DNA of 64,000 nt. Origin: Prolixibacteraceae bacterium UBA6029. GTDB lineage: Bacteria > Bacteroidota > Bacteroidia > Bacteroidales > Prolixibacteraceae. This document shows positions 1-9,523 of this stretch, piece by piece (the stretch's first letter is position 1; every line of letters begins with the position of its first letter). The notes beneath the pieces are model-generated. The model was not told the DNA's origin. It saw only the letters and a program-made list of their open reading frames with translations, and did no database searches. The stretch covers positions 56,601 to 120,600 of the forward strand of contig DIZL01000064.1 in assembly GCA_002429385.1 (NCBI GenBank). Direction: 5' to 3'. The position numbers and the translations under genes were made by a program.

Positions 1-1938
1 CTGATTAGCTCTGCTTTTGGTTCATTTTCGGGAATAGCAATTGTTCCGGGTTTTATATCGAGTAATGAAGCAGGTGAATATACTACTTTGGGGCGTGGTG
101 GTTCGGATTACACCGGCGCAATCATGGCGGCCGCAATGAATGCTTCGTCCCTGGAAATTTGGACCGATGTGAATGGGTTTATGACTGCCGATCCTCGTGT
201 GATTAGCAAAGCCTATACAATTACTACGCTGAGTTATTCAGAAGCCATGGAGCTTTCGCATTTTGGTGCCAAGGTGATTTATCCCCCCACTATTCTTCCG
301 GTTTATAAAAAAGGAATTCCAGTTAGAATTAAAAATACACTCGATCCGGCAGCTCAAGGAACATTAATTACGGAAAGTAAACTCAATGGAAAAGATTTGC
401 CTATCAAGGGTATTTCATCCATTTCGAACATTACCCTGATTACAATTCAGGGGTTGGGGATGGTAGGTGTAACCGGTATTTCGGCAAGGCTTTTCGGAGC
501 ATTGGCACGTCAACAGATCAACGTAATCCTTATTTCTCAGGCCTCTTCTGAAAATTCAATCAGTTTTGCTATTGATTCTCCAAGCTCATCCAAGGCTGAA
601 GCTGCTATCCGACTGGAGTTTGAACGTGAAATTCAACTTGATCAGATTAATAAAATAACTATTGAAGAAAACCTGGCCATTGTTGCAATTGTTGGTGAAA
701 ACATGAAGCATGCTACAGGTGTTGCCGGAAAACTGTTTAACACGATTGGAAAAAACGGTATTAATATCATTGCCATTGCGCAGGGCGCTTCGGAACTAAA
801 TATCTCATGGGTAGTAAAAATATCCGATTTACGCAAAACACTCAATGTTGTACATGAATCCTTTTTCTTGTCTGAGAATGTTGAATTGAATATCTTTTTA
901 CTGGGAATTGGTCTGGTAGGAGGCAATTTACTCGAGCAGATCAGGCAGCAACAACCCAAGCTTTTAAAAGAAAAGCACCTGAAAATAAAACTTGCGGGTG
1001 TTGCCAATTCCAAGAAGATGCTTTTCGACCGCGATGATATTGATATAGATACTTTTCGTGAAAAGTTAATGAATGAAGGGCTCGAGTCAAGCCTGTCGAA
1101 ATTTAAAAATGAAATAATCAGGATGAACCTGTACAATTCAATTTTTGTTGACTGTACAGCAAATGCTCAGGCCGCGGGATTGTATGCTGAATTGTTGAAT
1201 GCAAACGTTTCGATTGTTACGGCCAATAAGGTTGCAGCTTCATCAGAGTACGAAAACTATGCTTTGTTGAAAAAGACGGCTAAACGAAAAGGAGTTAAAT
1301 TCTTGTTTGAGACTAATGTTGGTGCCGGCTTACCAATTATCACCACATTGAATGACCTGGTAAATTCAGGTGATACTATTCTGAAAATAGAAGCTGTTCT
1401 TTCAGGAACGCTGAATTTCATTTTTAATACAATAAGTGATAAAGTTCCATTGAGCCAGACTATACGGATGGCAAAAGATCAGGGGTTTGCTGAACCTGAT
1501 CCGCGTATCGACCTCAGCGGAGTTGATGTAGCGCGTAAATTGCTTATTCTGGTACGCGAATCGGGTTACCAGTTTGAGATGAAGGATATTAAAATCAACA
1601 CATTCATCCCGGATAAGTATTTTGAAGGTAGTGTTGAGGATTTCTGGAAAAATATACCTGAGATGGATGTTGAATTTGAAGCCAGCCGAAAAAAACTGGC
1701 GACTGATGGACGTTTCTGGAGGTTTGTGGCTAAGTTCGAAGAAGGAAAAGCAGAAATCGGTCTTCAGGAAATAATTGCAGGTCATCCGTTTGCCGACCTT
1801 CAGGGTTCGAATAACCTGGTAATGTTTACCACCGAACGATATCACGAGTTTCCGATGATGATCAAAGGATATGGGGCTGGTGCTGCAGTGACTGCCGCAG
1901 GTGTATTTGCAGATATTATCAGGGTTTCAAATATCTGA
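1..1938 (+). CDS. thrA: Bifunctional aspartokinase / homoserine dehydrogenase (5' end outside window)
   Basis: Phosphorylates aspartate and reduces aspartate semialdehyde to homoserine, the first and third steps of threonine/methionine synthesis. The frame is open from base 1; the first codons already read the aspartokinase core (VPGFISSNEAGEYTTLGRGG), so about 170 N-terminal residues lie outside. Two ACT-type regulatory segments follow (about bases 430-860), then the NAD(P)-binding start of homoserine dehydrogenase (FLLGIGLVGGN, near base 893) and its catalytic region (VLSGTLNFIFN, FAEPDPRIDLSG). Stop TGA at 1936-1938. It leads a probable thr operon with the next two genes; the ACT domains imply feedback inhibition by threonine (family knowledge). 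Confidence 0.95.
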   Translation: MISSAFGSFSGIAIVPGFISSNEAGEYTTLGRGGSDYTGAIMAAAMNASSLEIWTDVNGFMTADPRVISKAYTITTLSYSEAMELSHFGAKVIYPPTILPVYKKGIPVRIKNTLDPAAQGTLITESKLNGKDLPIKGISSISNITLITIQGLGMVGVTGISARLFGALARQQINVILISQASSENSISFAIDSPSSSKAEAAIRLEFEREIQLDQINKITIEENLAIVAIVGENMKHATGVAGKLFNTIGKNGINIIAIAQGASELNISWVVKISDLRKTLNVVHESFFLSENVELNIFLLGIGLVGGNLLEQIRQQQPKLLKEKHLKIKLAGVANSKKMLFDRDDIDIDTFREKLMNEGLESSLSKFKNEIIRMNLYNSIFVDCTANAQAAGLYAELLNANVSIVTANKVAASSEYENYALLKKTAKRKGVKFLFETNVGAGLPIITTLNDLVNSGDTILKIEAVLSGTLNFIFNTISDKVPLSQTIRMAKDQGFAEPDPRIDLSGVDVARKLLILVRESGYQFEMKDIKINTFIPDKYFEGSVEDFWKNIPEMDVEFEASRKKLATDGRFWRFVAKFEEGKAEIGLQEIIAGHPFADLQGSNNLVMFTTERYHEFPMMIKGYGAGAAVTAAGVFADIIRVSNI

Positions 1939-2036
1939 TATCGCCATTTGAATCTGAACCTTCCTGAAATTAAAGTGTTCATTGATCATTAAGATCACAA
2001 ATGAATACTCTCGTTTATCAAATTGAATTATAATTT

Positions 2037-3254
2037 ATGAAATATATTATTGTTTTGGGAGATGGAATGGCAGATGAGCCTTTGGCTGATTACGGTGGCA
2101 AAACACCGTTACAAATGGCAGAAAAGCCTTCAATTGACCAACTGGCGAAAATGGGAAGGACTGGTCGGCTCATCACTGTGCCTGAAGATATGCACCCGGG
2201 AAGTGAAATTGCAAACATGTCGGTTTTAGGATACGATGTACACAAAGTTTTCGAAGGTCGGGGTGTGCTTGAAGCCGCAAGCATAGGGGTGACTTTGGAA
2301 GAAAATGATCTGGCCCTTCGCTGTAATCTGCTTACTATTGAAAATGGAAATATAAAAAATCATTCTGCCGGACACATCTCCAATGCTGAAGCGTTTGAAC
2401 TGATTGAATTTCTGAATAATAGGCTGGGTAACGAAATTATTCACTTTTATCCGGGGGTTTCATACCGGCATTTGCTGGTTATAAAAGGTGGAAAAAAACA
2501 GATGGATTGCACTCCACCGCATGATGTACCTGGAAAGCCATTTCGTCCATGCTTGATCAAGTCCGAAAATGAAGAAACGGCATTTACTGCCAAGTTATTG
2601 AATTATTTGATTTTGCGTTCGCAGGCTTTATTAGCCGATCATCCGGTTAATGTGAATCGGCGAAAAGAGGGGAAAGAAGTTGCGAATAGTATCTGGCCCT
2701 GGTCACCTGGATATAAACCGCAAATGCCTACCTTTAAAGAGCTTTTTGGTATTGATAAATCAGCTGTAATATCCGCAGTCGATCTGATACAAGGGATCGG
2801 AGTTTATGCCGGAATGGATGTAATAAAAGTTGAAGGTGCGACTGGATTATATAATACAAATTACGAAGGAAAAGCCAAAGCTACAATTAATGCACTGAAA
2901 GATCATGACTTGGTATACCTGCATATTGAAGCAAGTGACGAAGCTGGTCATGAGGGTGATGTAGAGTTGAAAACAAAAACGATATCTTACCTCGACCAAA
3001 GGATAGTTAAATATTTGGTTGAGGAAACTGTAAAAATGAAAGAACCGGTTGCCATTGCAATTTTGCCAGATCATCCAACCCCATGCGCTACAAAAATTCA
3101 CACCCGTGATGCCGTACCGTTCATCATATACCGTCCTGGCGAAACACCTGATAACGCACAGTTTTATGACGAATTTGAAGTTGTCAATGGTTCATATGGA
3201 GTGCTAAAGGGTGATCAGTTTATGAGAATACTCCTGGGTATAAATATTGAATAA
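2037..3254 (+). CDS. Cofactor-independent phosphoglycerate mutase-like protein, probable homoserine kinase
   Basis: 405 residues of the archaeal-type (ApgM) alkaline phosphatase superfamily: metal-binding GDGMAD at residues 8-13, likely nucleophile Ser62 in GSEIANMSVLGYD, and a C-terminal metal motif LPDHPTP followed by KIHTRD. Known: in Bacteroidota and some other phyla this family replaces ThrB and sits between thrA and thrC; it is the predicted functional analogue of homoserine kinase. Inference: here it makes O-phosphohomoserine, since it lies 98 bp after thrA and 86 bp before thrC and no GHMP-type thrB is in the window. A true glycolytic mutase role is the alternative, less likely from context. 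Confidence 0.85.
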   Translation: MKYIIVLGDGMADEPLADYGGKTPLQMAEKPSIDQLAKMGRTGRLITVPEDMHPGSEIANMSVLGYDVHKVFEGRGVLEAASIGVTLEENDLALRCNLLTIENGNIKNHSAGHISNAEAFELIEFLNNRLGNEIIHFYPGVSYRHLLVIKGGKKQMDCTPPHDVPGKPFRPCLIKSENEETAFTAKLLNYLILRSQALLADHPVNVNRRKEGKEVANSIWPWSPGYKPQMPTFKELFGIDKSAVISAVDLIQGIGVYAGMDVIKVEGATGLYNTNYEGKAKATINALKDHDLVYLHIEASDEAGHEGDVELKTKTISYLDQRIVKYLVEETVKMKEPVAIAILPDHPTPCATKIHTRDAVPFIIYRPGETPDNAQFYDEFEVVNGSYGVLKGDQFMRILLGINIE

Positions 3255-3301
3255 ATAGCAAATTATTTATTCAAAAATTACCTTGTTTTGGGACTGTTAT
3301 T

Positions 3302-3309
3302 TATCTTTG
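3302..3309 (+). promoter_or_regulatory. Candidate -7 promoter element for thrC
   Basis: TATCTTTG fits the Bacteroidota -7 consensus TAnnTTTG and lies 31 nt before the thrC start. No clean -33 TTTG is seen. It could give thrC extra transcription independent of thrA. Confidence 0.4.
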
Positions 3310-3340
3310 AATAATCAATTGTAAATTTTGAACAAAAGTC

Positions 3341-4642
3341 ATGAAATATTTCAGTACGAATAAATTGGTGTCTCCTGTTTCACTTATTGAAGCTGTCACT
3401 AAAGGATTGGCGGGTGATGAAGGATTATTTATGCCTGAACGCATTGATGAGTTTCATCCCGATTTTTTTAAGCGGATTCCCCGAATGAGTTTTCAGGAAA
3501 TTTCATTTGAGGTAGCCAAAAAATTCTTCGGCGAAGATATCCCGGAAGTCATTCTGAAAGACATCGTATATGACACTCTCAACTTTGATTGTCCAATTGT
3601 TCAGGTAAAGAATTCAATTTACTCACTTGAACTTTTTCATGGACCGACTTTAGCATTTAAAGATGTAGGTGCGCGTTTTATGGCTCGCTTACTCGGTCAT
3701 TTTCTTTTGGGTTTTGAAAGGGAAGTCAATGTGCTGGTAGCCACTTCCGGCGATACAGGTAGCGCTGTTGCCAATGGATTTTATGACGTTCCTGGAATTA
3801 ATGTTTACGTGTTGTACCCAAAAGGACTAGTCAGCGACATCCAGGAAAAACAATTTACAACTCTTGGGAAAAACATTACTTCCCTTGAAATTGATGGTAC
3901 ATTTGATGATTGCCAACGGTTAGTGAAATCTGCTTTTAACGATAAGGAGTTAAATCAGGCATTGGTTCTAACTTCAGCCAATTCAATTAATGTTGCCCGT
4001 TTTTTACCTCAGGCTTTTTATTATTTCAATGCCTTTGCACGGCTGCGAGAAGCAGGAATTACCAATGACCTGGTTTTTTCGGTGCCTAGCGGCAACTTTG
4101 GAAACCTAACCGCTGGATTGTTTGCCAAATATTTGGGTCTTCCAATTAAACGATTTATTGCTGCAAATAATGAGAATGATATTGTATATAAATACCTCAA
4201 AACAGGATATTATAAGCCCTCTGAATCGGTTTCTACAATTGCTAATGCAATGGACGTAGGGAATCCAAGTAATTTTGCACGTATCCTTGAATTGTATAAC
4301 CATTCGCATTCGGATATTTCTGCTGATATTGTTGGCTACCGCTATTCAGACGATGAAATCCGTGAAACAATGAAGCAGGTATTCGTAGAAGATAATTATA
4401 TGCTCGATCCTCACGGTGCAATTGGCTACCGGGCACTAAAAGCTGATTTAAAAGACGGCGAAGTCGGTGTTTTTCTTGAAACTGCCCATCCGGCGAAGTT
4501 TACAGAAACCGTCGAAGGAGTTTTAGGGAAAGGAACAGTGGTGCTTCCTGAAAAACTTGAAGCATTTATGAAAGGTAAAAAGCAATCCATTCCACTGGGT
4601 ACTGATTTTAACGGATTTAAGCAATACCTGCTTACGAAATAA
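3341..4642 (+). CDS. thrC: Threonine synthase
   Basis: PLP enzyme converting O-phosphohomoserine to threonine. 433 residues, the normal length. The N-terminus has the threonine synthase opening (MKYFSTNKLVSPVSLIEAVTKG-like, cut here), the PLP lysine motif LAFKDVGARF (about residues 105-114), the ATSGDTGSAVANGF phosphate-binding loop and VPSGNFGNLTAG. It is the last gene of the thr cluster, 86 bp after the kinase, and the next gene is an unrelated fructosamine kinase 128 bp on. Confidence 0.95.
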   Translation: MKYFSTNKLVSPVSLIEAVTKGLAGDEGLFMPERIDEFHPDFFKRIPRMSFQEISFEVAKKFFGEDIPEVILKDIVYDTLNFDCPIVQVKNSIYSLELFHGPTLAFKDVGARFMARLLGHFLLGFEREVNVLVATSGDTGSAVANGFYDVPGINVYVLYPKGLVSDIQEKQFTTLGKNITSLEIDGTFDDCQRLVKSAFNDKELNQALVLTSANSINVARFLPQAFYYFNAFARLREAGITNDLVFSVPSGNFGNLTAGLFAKYLGLPIKRFIAANNENDIVYKYLKTGYYKPSESVSTIANAMDVGNPSNFARILELYNHSHSDISADIVGYRYSDDEIRETMKQVFVEDNYMLDPHGAIGYRALKADLKDGEVGVFLETAHPAKFTETVEGVLGKGTVVLPEKLEAFMKGKKQSIPLGTDFNGFKQYLLTK

Positions 4643-4770
4643 TTTATTCCAATTTAAGGTGAAGTCGTTTTCGAAAAGTTCGGAAACGACTTTCTTTGAA
4701 GACATGTAACCACCCTGCATGAAAAACTGACGAAAAGTTGTGCTAAATTAGCTGTATATTATTTTCCCCA

Positions 4771-5667
4771 ATGACAAAATATAACGAACAGGATGTTATT
4801 CAGTTATGTCTGGACAAATTGTCAGATATACATGGGACACCCGTTCGTTTTATAAGTTCACGTTTATTAGGTGGAGGCTGTATCAATCATGCATTGAAAC
4901 TCTGTTGTTCGGTAGGTGATTTTTTTCTGAAATGGAATGCTAAAACTCCTGCTGACCTATTTTTAAAAGAGGCGGAAGGTTTAAATGAGATGCGTCTGGC
5001 TGAAAATCCGTGGTTGATTATTCCAAAAGTTATCTGGGCCAAAGAAGTGAATGATTTACCGGGCTTGTTGCTGATGGAATATTTGCAATCCTCAACAACT
5101 ACTCTGGGATTTGATGAGCATTTAGGCATGGGAATTGCTCAGCTTCATCGAAAAACAGCTTCTGTATTTGGATTCTATCATCCGAACTATTGCGGGTTGA
5201 CCGTTCAGGATAATACATGTACGGACAATTGGGCTGAATTCTTTGCAGAGCGCAGAATTTGGGCATTGGTACAGAAGATTAATTCTTTACGAGAAATGAC
5301 AGTTGCCGAACTGAAAATTTATGAACGACTGGTGGCCAAAATACCTCAGTTGCTATCCCATCAAACAATCCCCTCATTGATTCATGGCGATCTATGGTCG
5401 GGTAATTACATGATTACGCCCAATGGTCCCGCTTTAATCGATCCGGCTTGCTATTATGCCGATCGTGAAATGGAACTGGGCATGATGCATTTATTTGGTG
5501 GTTTTTCATCAACGGTTTGGAGTACTTACCGGAATGAATTTCCTCTTCCTTCCGACTGGGAACAAAGAACTCACTTGTATCAGCTTTATCATGTCCTGAA
5601 TCACTATCTACTTTTTGGTGGTTCTTATGGCAGGCAGGCCCTGGGAATTGCAAAAGAGTATCTTTGA
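4771..5667 (+). CDS. Fructosamine kinase family protein
   Basis: 298 residues of the fructosamine/ketosamine-3-kinase branch of the aminoglycoside phosphotransferase fold. Seen: N-terminal lobe with GGGCINHALKL and the lysine strand FFLKWN, the acidic loop KEAEGLNEMR, hinge LLLMEYL, catalytic loop IHGDLWSGNYM (about residues 207-217) and the metal motif LIDPACYYADREMELGM. Known: bacterial members phosphorylate glycated lysine residues or small ribulosamines so that the sugar can leave. It acts in the cytoplasm. The following small membrane protein gene starts 16 bp after its stop. Confidence 0.9.
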   Translation: MTKYNEQDVIQLCLDKLSDIHGTPVRFISSRLLGGGCINHALKLCCSVGDFFLKWNAKTPADLFLKEAEGLNEMRLAENPWLIIPKVIWAKEVNDLPGLLLMEYLQSSTTTLGFDEHLGMGIAQLHRKTASVFGFYHPNYCGLTVQDNTCTDNWAEFFAERRIWALVQKINSLREMTVAELKIYERLVAKIPQLLSHQTIPSLIHGDLWSGNYMITPNGPALIDPACYYADREMELGMMHLFGGFSSTVWSTYRNEFPLPSDWEQRTHLYQLYHVLNHYLLFGGSYGRQALGIAKEYL

Positions 5668-5683
5668 CAAACTGAAATATACT

Positions 5684-5908
5684 ATGGCAAAACTTATTGG
5701 ATATGTGATTTTTGGAATTTGTTGTATATTATGGGGACTGATACTGGTGGTTCCTTTCCTTGAATTTTCAGCAGCTAAGATTGCCGGAATCACAACCGGC
5801 CTAATTATTGCAGGTGAGATTACTTTCTACCTGAGTATTTTCCTGATCGGCAAAGAATTTCTGGTCCGAATAAAAAACAAATTCAGGAAATCAAACAAAT
5901 CAGAATAG
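5684..5908 (+). CDS. Small two-helix membrane protein
   Basis: 74 residues starting MAKLIGYVIFG with two strongly hydrophobic helices (about residues 4-27 and 35-57) and a basic tail (RIKNKFRKSNKSE). The frame is open to 5615 within the upstream gene, but the ATG at 5684, just after that gene's stop, is the sensible start. It resembles short proteins annotated as transporter suffix domain proteins; I see no catalytic motif, so function is unknown. Likely co-transcribed with the fructosamine kinase gene. Confidence 0.7.
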   Translation: MAKLIGYVIFGICCILWGLILVVPFLEFSAAKIAGITTGLIIAGEITFYLSIFLIGKEFLVRIKNKFRKSNKSE

Positions 5909-5916
5909 CCCGGACT

Positions 5917-5951
5917 TTTCCTCATTCCGTTTTCCCTTTTCCTTTCCCTAA
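5917..5951. repeat. Purine/pyrimidine tract between convergent genes
   Basis: Runs of CCCTTTTCC type on the plus strand (GGAAAAGGG on minus) fill the gap between the small membrane gene and the response regulator stop. It belongs to a window-wide family of stop-proximal tracts (others near 9.55, 12.4, 20.5 and 44.5 kb); the purine strand is the sense strand of the adjoining minus-strand gene. Confidence 0.7.
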
Positions 5952-5955
5952 GTTC

Positions 5956-6612
5956 CTATAATTCTACAAACCTGTTTTTAATGGCATAAACCACCAGTTG
6001 CGCCGTGTTTTTGCTTTCACTTTTCTCCAGAATATTGGCCCGGTGTTTATCCACAGTACGTTTGCTGATAAACAGCTTATCGGCAATTTCCTGGTTGGAT
6101 AATCCCTGGCAAATCAGGATCAGAATTTCCATTTCCCGTTCCGATAATTCGGAATGAAGTTCCTTGCTTTTTGGTGCCGACTTCAGACTGCTGATCAGGT
6201 TTTGAAGCAACTCAGAGGAAAAGAACGAACCCCCGTCGTAAACTACGTCCAATGCAGCCTTTACCTCTTTGATATCGGAGTTCTTAAGAACAAATCCTTT
6301 CACCCCGGCATTCACCATTTTGTAGTAATAATCTTCCTCGCCATACATCGAAAGGGTGATGATTTTCAGATCGGGATATAATTCATGAGCAATTGTTGAC
6401 GCCTCAATGCCATCCATGACTGGCATACTGATATCCATCAAAACCAGATCGGGTGTACTTGTTTTAATCAAGTCGAGAAATTGCTTTCCATTTGAAGCTT
6501 CTCCAACAACATGATAGTTTTCAAGGTTATTCAATAAAATCCGAAGCCCATTGCGGAATAAAGTATGATCATCAACAATGATAACTTTCCGTTTCGATTG
6601 ATTACTCGTCAT
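5956..6612 (-). CDS. NarL/FixJ-family response regulator
   Basis: 218-residue DNA-binding response regulator. Receiver domain residues 8-125 with acidic pair D14-D15, phosphoacceptor Asp60 in LVLMDISMPVMDG and a switch lysine in FVLKNS; linker; LuxR-type helix-turn-helix about residues 150-212 (LSEREMEILILICQGLSNQE, SKRTVDKHRANIL). Its start overlaps the histidine kinase gene by 11 bp, so the two are translationally coupled and form a cognate pair. Regulated genes cannot be told from the sequence. Confidence 0.93.
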   Translation of the reverse strand: MTSNQSKRKVIIVDDHTLFRNGLRILLNNLENYHVVGEASNGKQFLDLIKTSTPDLVLMDISMPVMDGIEASTIAHELYPDLKIITLSMYGEEDYYYKMVNAGVKGFVLKNSDIKEVKAALDVVYDGGSFFSSELLQNLISSLKSAPKSKELHSELSEREMEILILICQGLSNQEIADKLFISKRTVDKHRANILEKSESKNTAQLVVYAIKNRFVEL

Positions 6613-7561
6613 GCATCAGTACTTTTATAGTTACAAGAGTTCCTTTTTTATGCTCACTTTCAATATTGATTTCGCCTTTTAACGAGTTTATTCTTGAATA
6701 GATGTTCGAAAAACCCATTCCGCTGCTGGCAGGCTGATTGATTACATTATCAACATCAAATCCCTTACCGTCATCTTTATAGACGATATTCAGGTATTCC
6801 CCATCTTTGTTCAAAGATATATTAATCTTTTTTGCCTGAGCATGTTTAATGGTATTGTTTATTAATTCACAGATTACACGATATAAAACGACCTCCACAT
6901 TATCATCAAAACGTTCATCCTTCAGCTCAGTCAGAAGATTTATCCGGATCGTTTTTGTAATGTTGATTTTATTGGTGAAGTTGTTCAGAGCCCTTACCAG
7001 ACCAAAGTTATTTAAAATGTGCGGACTCAGGTTATCTGATATTTCCTTCAGACTCTTGATGGCCTCATTGATTACAATCTCAGTATTTTCAACAATTTCC
7101 CTGGACGACTCATCATGCTTCATCTGTGAGAGGGATGAAACCGACATTTTTACACTTGAAAGTAACGGGCCCAATCCGTCATGCAGATCTTTGGCAAACC
7201 GTTTCCGCTCTTTTTCTTCCGTTTGGATGATCGTATTCAGGAACATCTTTTCAGTCAGCCGCCTCGAATCTTCCACCTTTTTCATGTACTTGAAGATCTT
7301 CTGGATCATGAATACTCCAATGGCAAAAGCCAGTGAGGTAATAACACCTCCCCATACAAATATCTCGCGGTAATCCTGGGGTTTTACAGTACTCACATAG
7401 GGCAGGAATTCGACCAGACGCATGACAGCCATCAGGATGAACCCAAGGGTGAGTAACATCCATGATGAATTATACTTGGTTACCCGGGTCAGTTTAATGG
7501 CAACTCCTACTGCGAAGAACTGGAGGATGATAGCAATGACAAATAATATTTTAAGAATCAT
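6602..7561 (-). CDS. Membrane sensor histidine kinase (HisKA_3 type)
   Basis: 319 residues from the ATG at 7561. Three hydrophobic helices (residues 1-22, 34-55, 68-90), a short coiled segment, then the NarX/DesK-type dimerisation domain with phospho-His127 in RKRFAKDLHDGLGP and a HATPase domain (NNTIKHA N-box, DDGKGFD, GMGFSNIYSR, GTLVTI). No extracytoplasmic sensor domain, so the signal is probably sensed in or near the membrane. The frame is open to 7624, but a TAnnTTTG box at 7583-7590 on this strand makes 7561 the better start. Partner: the overlapping response regulator. Confidence 0.92.
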   Translation of the reverse strand: MILKILFVIAIILQFFAVGVAIKLTRVTKYNSSWMLLTLGFILMAVMRLVEFLPYVSTVKPQDYREIFVWGGVITSLAFAIGVFMIQKIFKYMKKVEDSRRLTEKMFLNTIIQTEEKERKRFAKDLHDGLGPLLSSVKMSVSSLSQMKHDESSREIVENTEIVINEAIKSLKEISDNLSPHILNNFGLVRALNNFTNKINITKTIRINLLTELKDERFDDNVEVVLYRVICELINNTIKHAQAKKINISLNKDGEYLNIVYKDDGKGFDVDNVINQPASSGMGFSNIYSRINSLKGEINIESEHKKGTLVTIKVLMHDE

Positions 7562-7582
7562 AGAATAACTTTTTTGAAGATA

Positions 7583-7590
7583 CAAATGTA
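7583..7590 (-). promoter_or_regulatory. Candidate -7 element for the two-component operon
   Basis: Minus-strand TACATTTG matches TAnnTTTG 22 nt before the ATG at 7561. It argues for the short start of the kinase. Confidence 0.45.
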
Positions 7591-7658
7591 TACCTGTGGC
7601 TTTTTTTTCAAACCAGTAAAGCAATAAAAATTAATCAGGATGGATTAATTTCTGCTTT

Positions 7659-8054
7659 CTATTTTTTAGCAGGCTGCATCGATTTTGCCCAGTCCAGTAT
7701 CGTTTTAACATCTTCCGGAGTAGGAATAGCTCCCGGATTCTTTTTCCTGAATTTCTTTGGCGGCATATCGTTTTTCCATATCTCGTTGTACATTGCCTTT
7801 GATTTGGCCGCTTGCTTTTCATGTGGATAAGTATCCCATTTCGATAAATTTAACTTTGCAAGCGCCAACAGTCTTCCAGGTTCATAATGACAATTCTTGC
7901 AGGATTTTTCAGTTATCTTTTGCACCTCCGACGGAATCGGCTTTCCGATTTCATTATTCTTTTGAACCGATTGCGCCAAACCCATATGGGCACTGATGAT
8001 AATAAAAGAAAGCAATCCTATAAATCCAACAGTAAAATTCAATATCTTTTTCAT
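7659..8054 (-). CDS. Exported haem-binding (c-type) protein
   Basis: 131 residues with an N-terminal signal peptide (hydrophobic residues 4-27, cleavage near AQS) and one c-haem site, C52-K-N-C55-H56. A downstream Met in NDMPPKKF is a candidate axial ligand, and the tail TPEDVKTILDWAKS is typical of the Bacteroidota haem-binding domain family (PF14376-like). It would be periplasmic. An electron-transfer or haem-sensing role is possible; no oxidase or peroxidase partner is adjacent. It sits upstream of the kinase gene on the same strand with its own promoter candidate. Confidence 0.85.
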   Translation of the reverse strand: MKKILNFTVGFIGLLSFIIISAHMGLAQSVQKNNEIGKPIPSEVQKITEKSCKNCHYEPGRLLALAKLNLSKWDTYPHEKQAAKSKAMYNEIWKNDMPPKKFRKKNPGAIPTPEDVKTILDWAKSMQPAKK

Positions 8055-8076
8055 AGTGAACGAATTTGAGAATTAT

Positions 8077-8084
8077 CAAAGTTA
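8077..8084 (-). promoter_or_regulatory. Candidate -7 element for the haem protein gene
   Basis: Minus-strand TAACTTTG (TAnnTTTG) lies 23 nt before the ATG at 8054. Confidence 0.45.
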
Positions 8085-8263
8085 ATAAAAAGCAATTGAT
8101 TCTTTATCCATAAATGAATACAGGTTGAGGTCATAAGAAAAATTGATAATTCAATCACGGGATGAAAACTTTTTTACTACTTTGATAGATTTTATTGAAG
8201 TAACTATTTTCTCAATTAATCACGAACGATTTGCTACTCATAACTTAACAAACCAAATCAATA

Positions 8264-9505
8264 ATGAAATACCTGAAAAGCCTGTATGCGCAGGTAATTA
8301 CTGCAATCATTATCGGAATCCTTTTGGGAATTTTTTACCCAGCCTTTGCAATTCAGTTAAAACCATTGGGAGACGGCTTTATTAAACTGGTAAAGATGAT
8401 GATTGCCCCAATCATCTTCTGCACTATAGTAAACGGCATTGCAGGTATGGAAAATACCAAAAAGGTAGGCCGGTTAGGTTTGAAAGCAATTATTTATTTT
8501 GAGATCGTATCCACTTTCGCATTGATAATCGGGCTGGTAGTTATTAATGTTTTGAAACCTGGCATAGGTATGTCAGTCGATCCGGCATCATTGGATATGA
8601 AATCAGTCGAAGGTTACATGACTCAAAGCAAGAGTCATGGGGTAGTGGATTTTATTCTGAACATCATTCCAGAAAATGTTTTTAGCGCCCTGTCTTCAGG
8701 AAACATCCTTCAGATTTTGTTTTTTGCCATCCTGTTAGGTTTTGCCATGTCGAAAATTGGCCCCAAAGCCAGACCACTCTTAGTTGCTATCAAGTCAATT
8801 GAAGAGGCTCTCTTTGCCGTTATAAAAATTATTATGAGGGTGGCTCCATTAGGTGCGTTGGGAGCGATGAGCTTTACTATCGGAAAATACGGAGTGGGTT
8901 CATTGGTTTCATTAGGAAAGTTAATGGGAGCTTTTTACCTGACCTGTATTCTCTTTATCGTGTTTATTTTGGGAGGAATATTAAAGTACAGTGGATTTAA
9001 CCTGTACCGCTTATTAAAATACGTAAAAGAAGAATTACTAATCGTCATTGGAACATCATCCTCTGAAGCTGCATTGCCCAGCCTGATGGACAAATTAAGG
9101 AAAATGGGCTGTTCTGAGCCTGTAGTCGGACTCGTAATCCCGACAGGTTATTCGTTTAACCTGGATGGCACCTCCATCTACCTCACTATGGCAACCGTTT
9201 TTCTGGCACAGGCAACCAATACACCCTTGGAGTTGCCGCAACAGATATCACTGATATTTATTTTAATGCTTGCCTCGAAAGGAGCAGCAGGGGTTACGGG
9301 CAGCGGATTTATTACCCTGGCTGCTGTTTTGTCGGTAGTAGGCAATGTTCCTGTTGCAGCTATAGCACTCATTTTAGGCATCGATCGTTTTATGAGCGAA
9401 GCAAGGGCGATTACCAACATAATTGGCAACGCAATTGCTACCATAGTAATTGCTAAATCAGAAAATGAAATTGATTTAATGAAAGCCAAAGAAATCATTG
9501 GCTGA
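8264..9505 (+). CDS. dctA: C4-dicarboxylate/cation symporter, DctA type
   Basis: 413 residues of the DAACS family. It matches the DctA pattern through its length: YAQVITAIIIGILLGIFYP and KPLGDGFIKLVKMMIAPIIF at the N-terminus, helical hairpin 1 GTSSSEAALP, TM7 motif GYSFNLDGTSIYLTMATVF and C-terminal DRFMSEARAITN. Known: DctA takes up succinate, fumarate, malate and aspartate with protons or sodium; close relatives are glutamate carriers, so exact substrate is inferred. Monocistronic: divergent haem gene upstream, repeat tract and mscS-like gene downstream. Confidence 0.9.
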   Translation: MKYLKSLYAQVITAIIIGILLGIFYPAFAIQLKPLGDGFIKLVKMMIAPIIFCTIVNGIAGMENTKKVGRLGLKAIIYFEIVSTFALIIGLVVINVLKPGIGMSVDPASLDMKSVEGYMTQSKSHGVVDFILNIIPENVFSALSSGNILQILFFAILLGFAMSKIGPKARPLLVAIKSIEEALFAVIKIIMRVAPLGALGAMSFTIGKYGVGSLVSLGKLMGAFYLTCILFIVFILGGILKYSGFNLYRLLKYVKEELLIVIGTSSSEAALPSLMDKLRKMGCSEPVVGLVIPTGYSFNLDGTSIYLTMATVFLAQATNTPLELPQQISLIFILMLASKGAAGVTGSGFITLAAVLSVVGNVPVAAIALILGIDRFMSEARAITNIIGNAIATIVIAKSENEIDLMKAKEIIG

Positions 9506-9523
9506 ATTGAGGTAACTTGTAAC

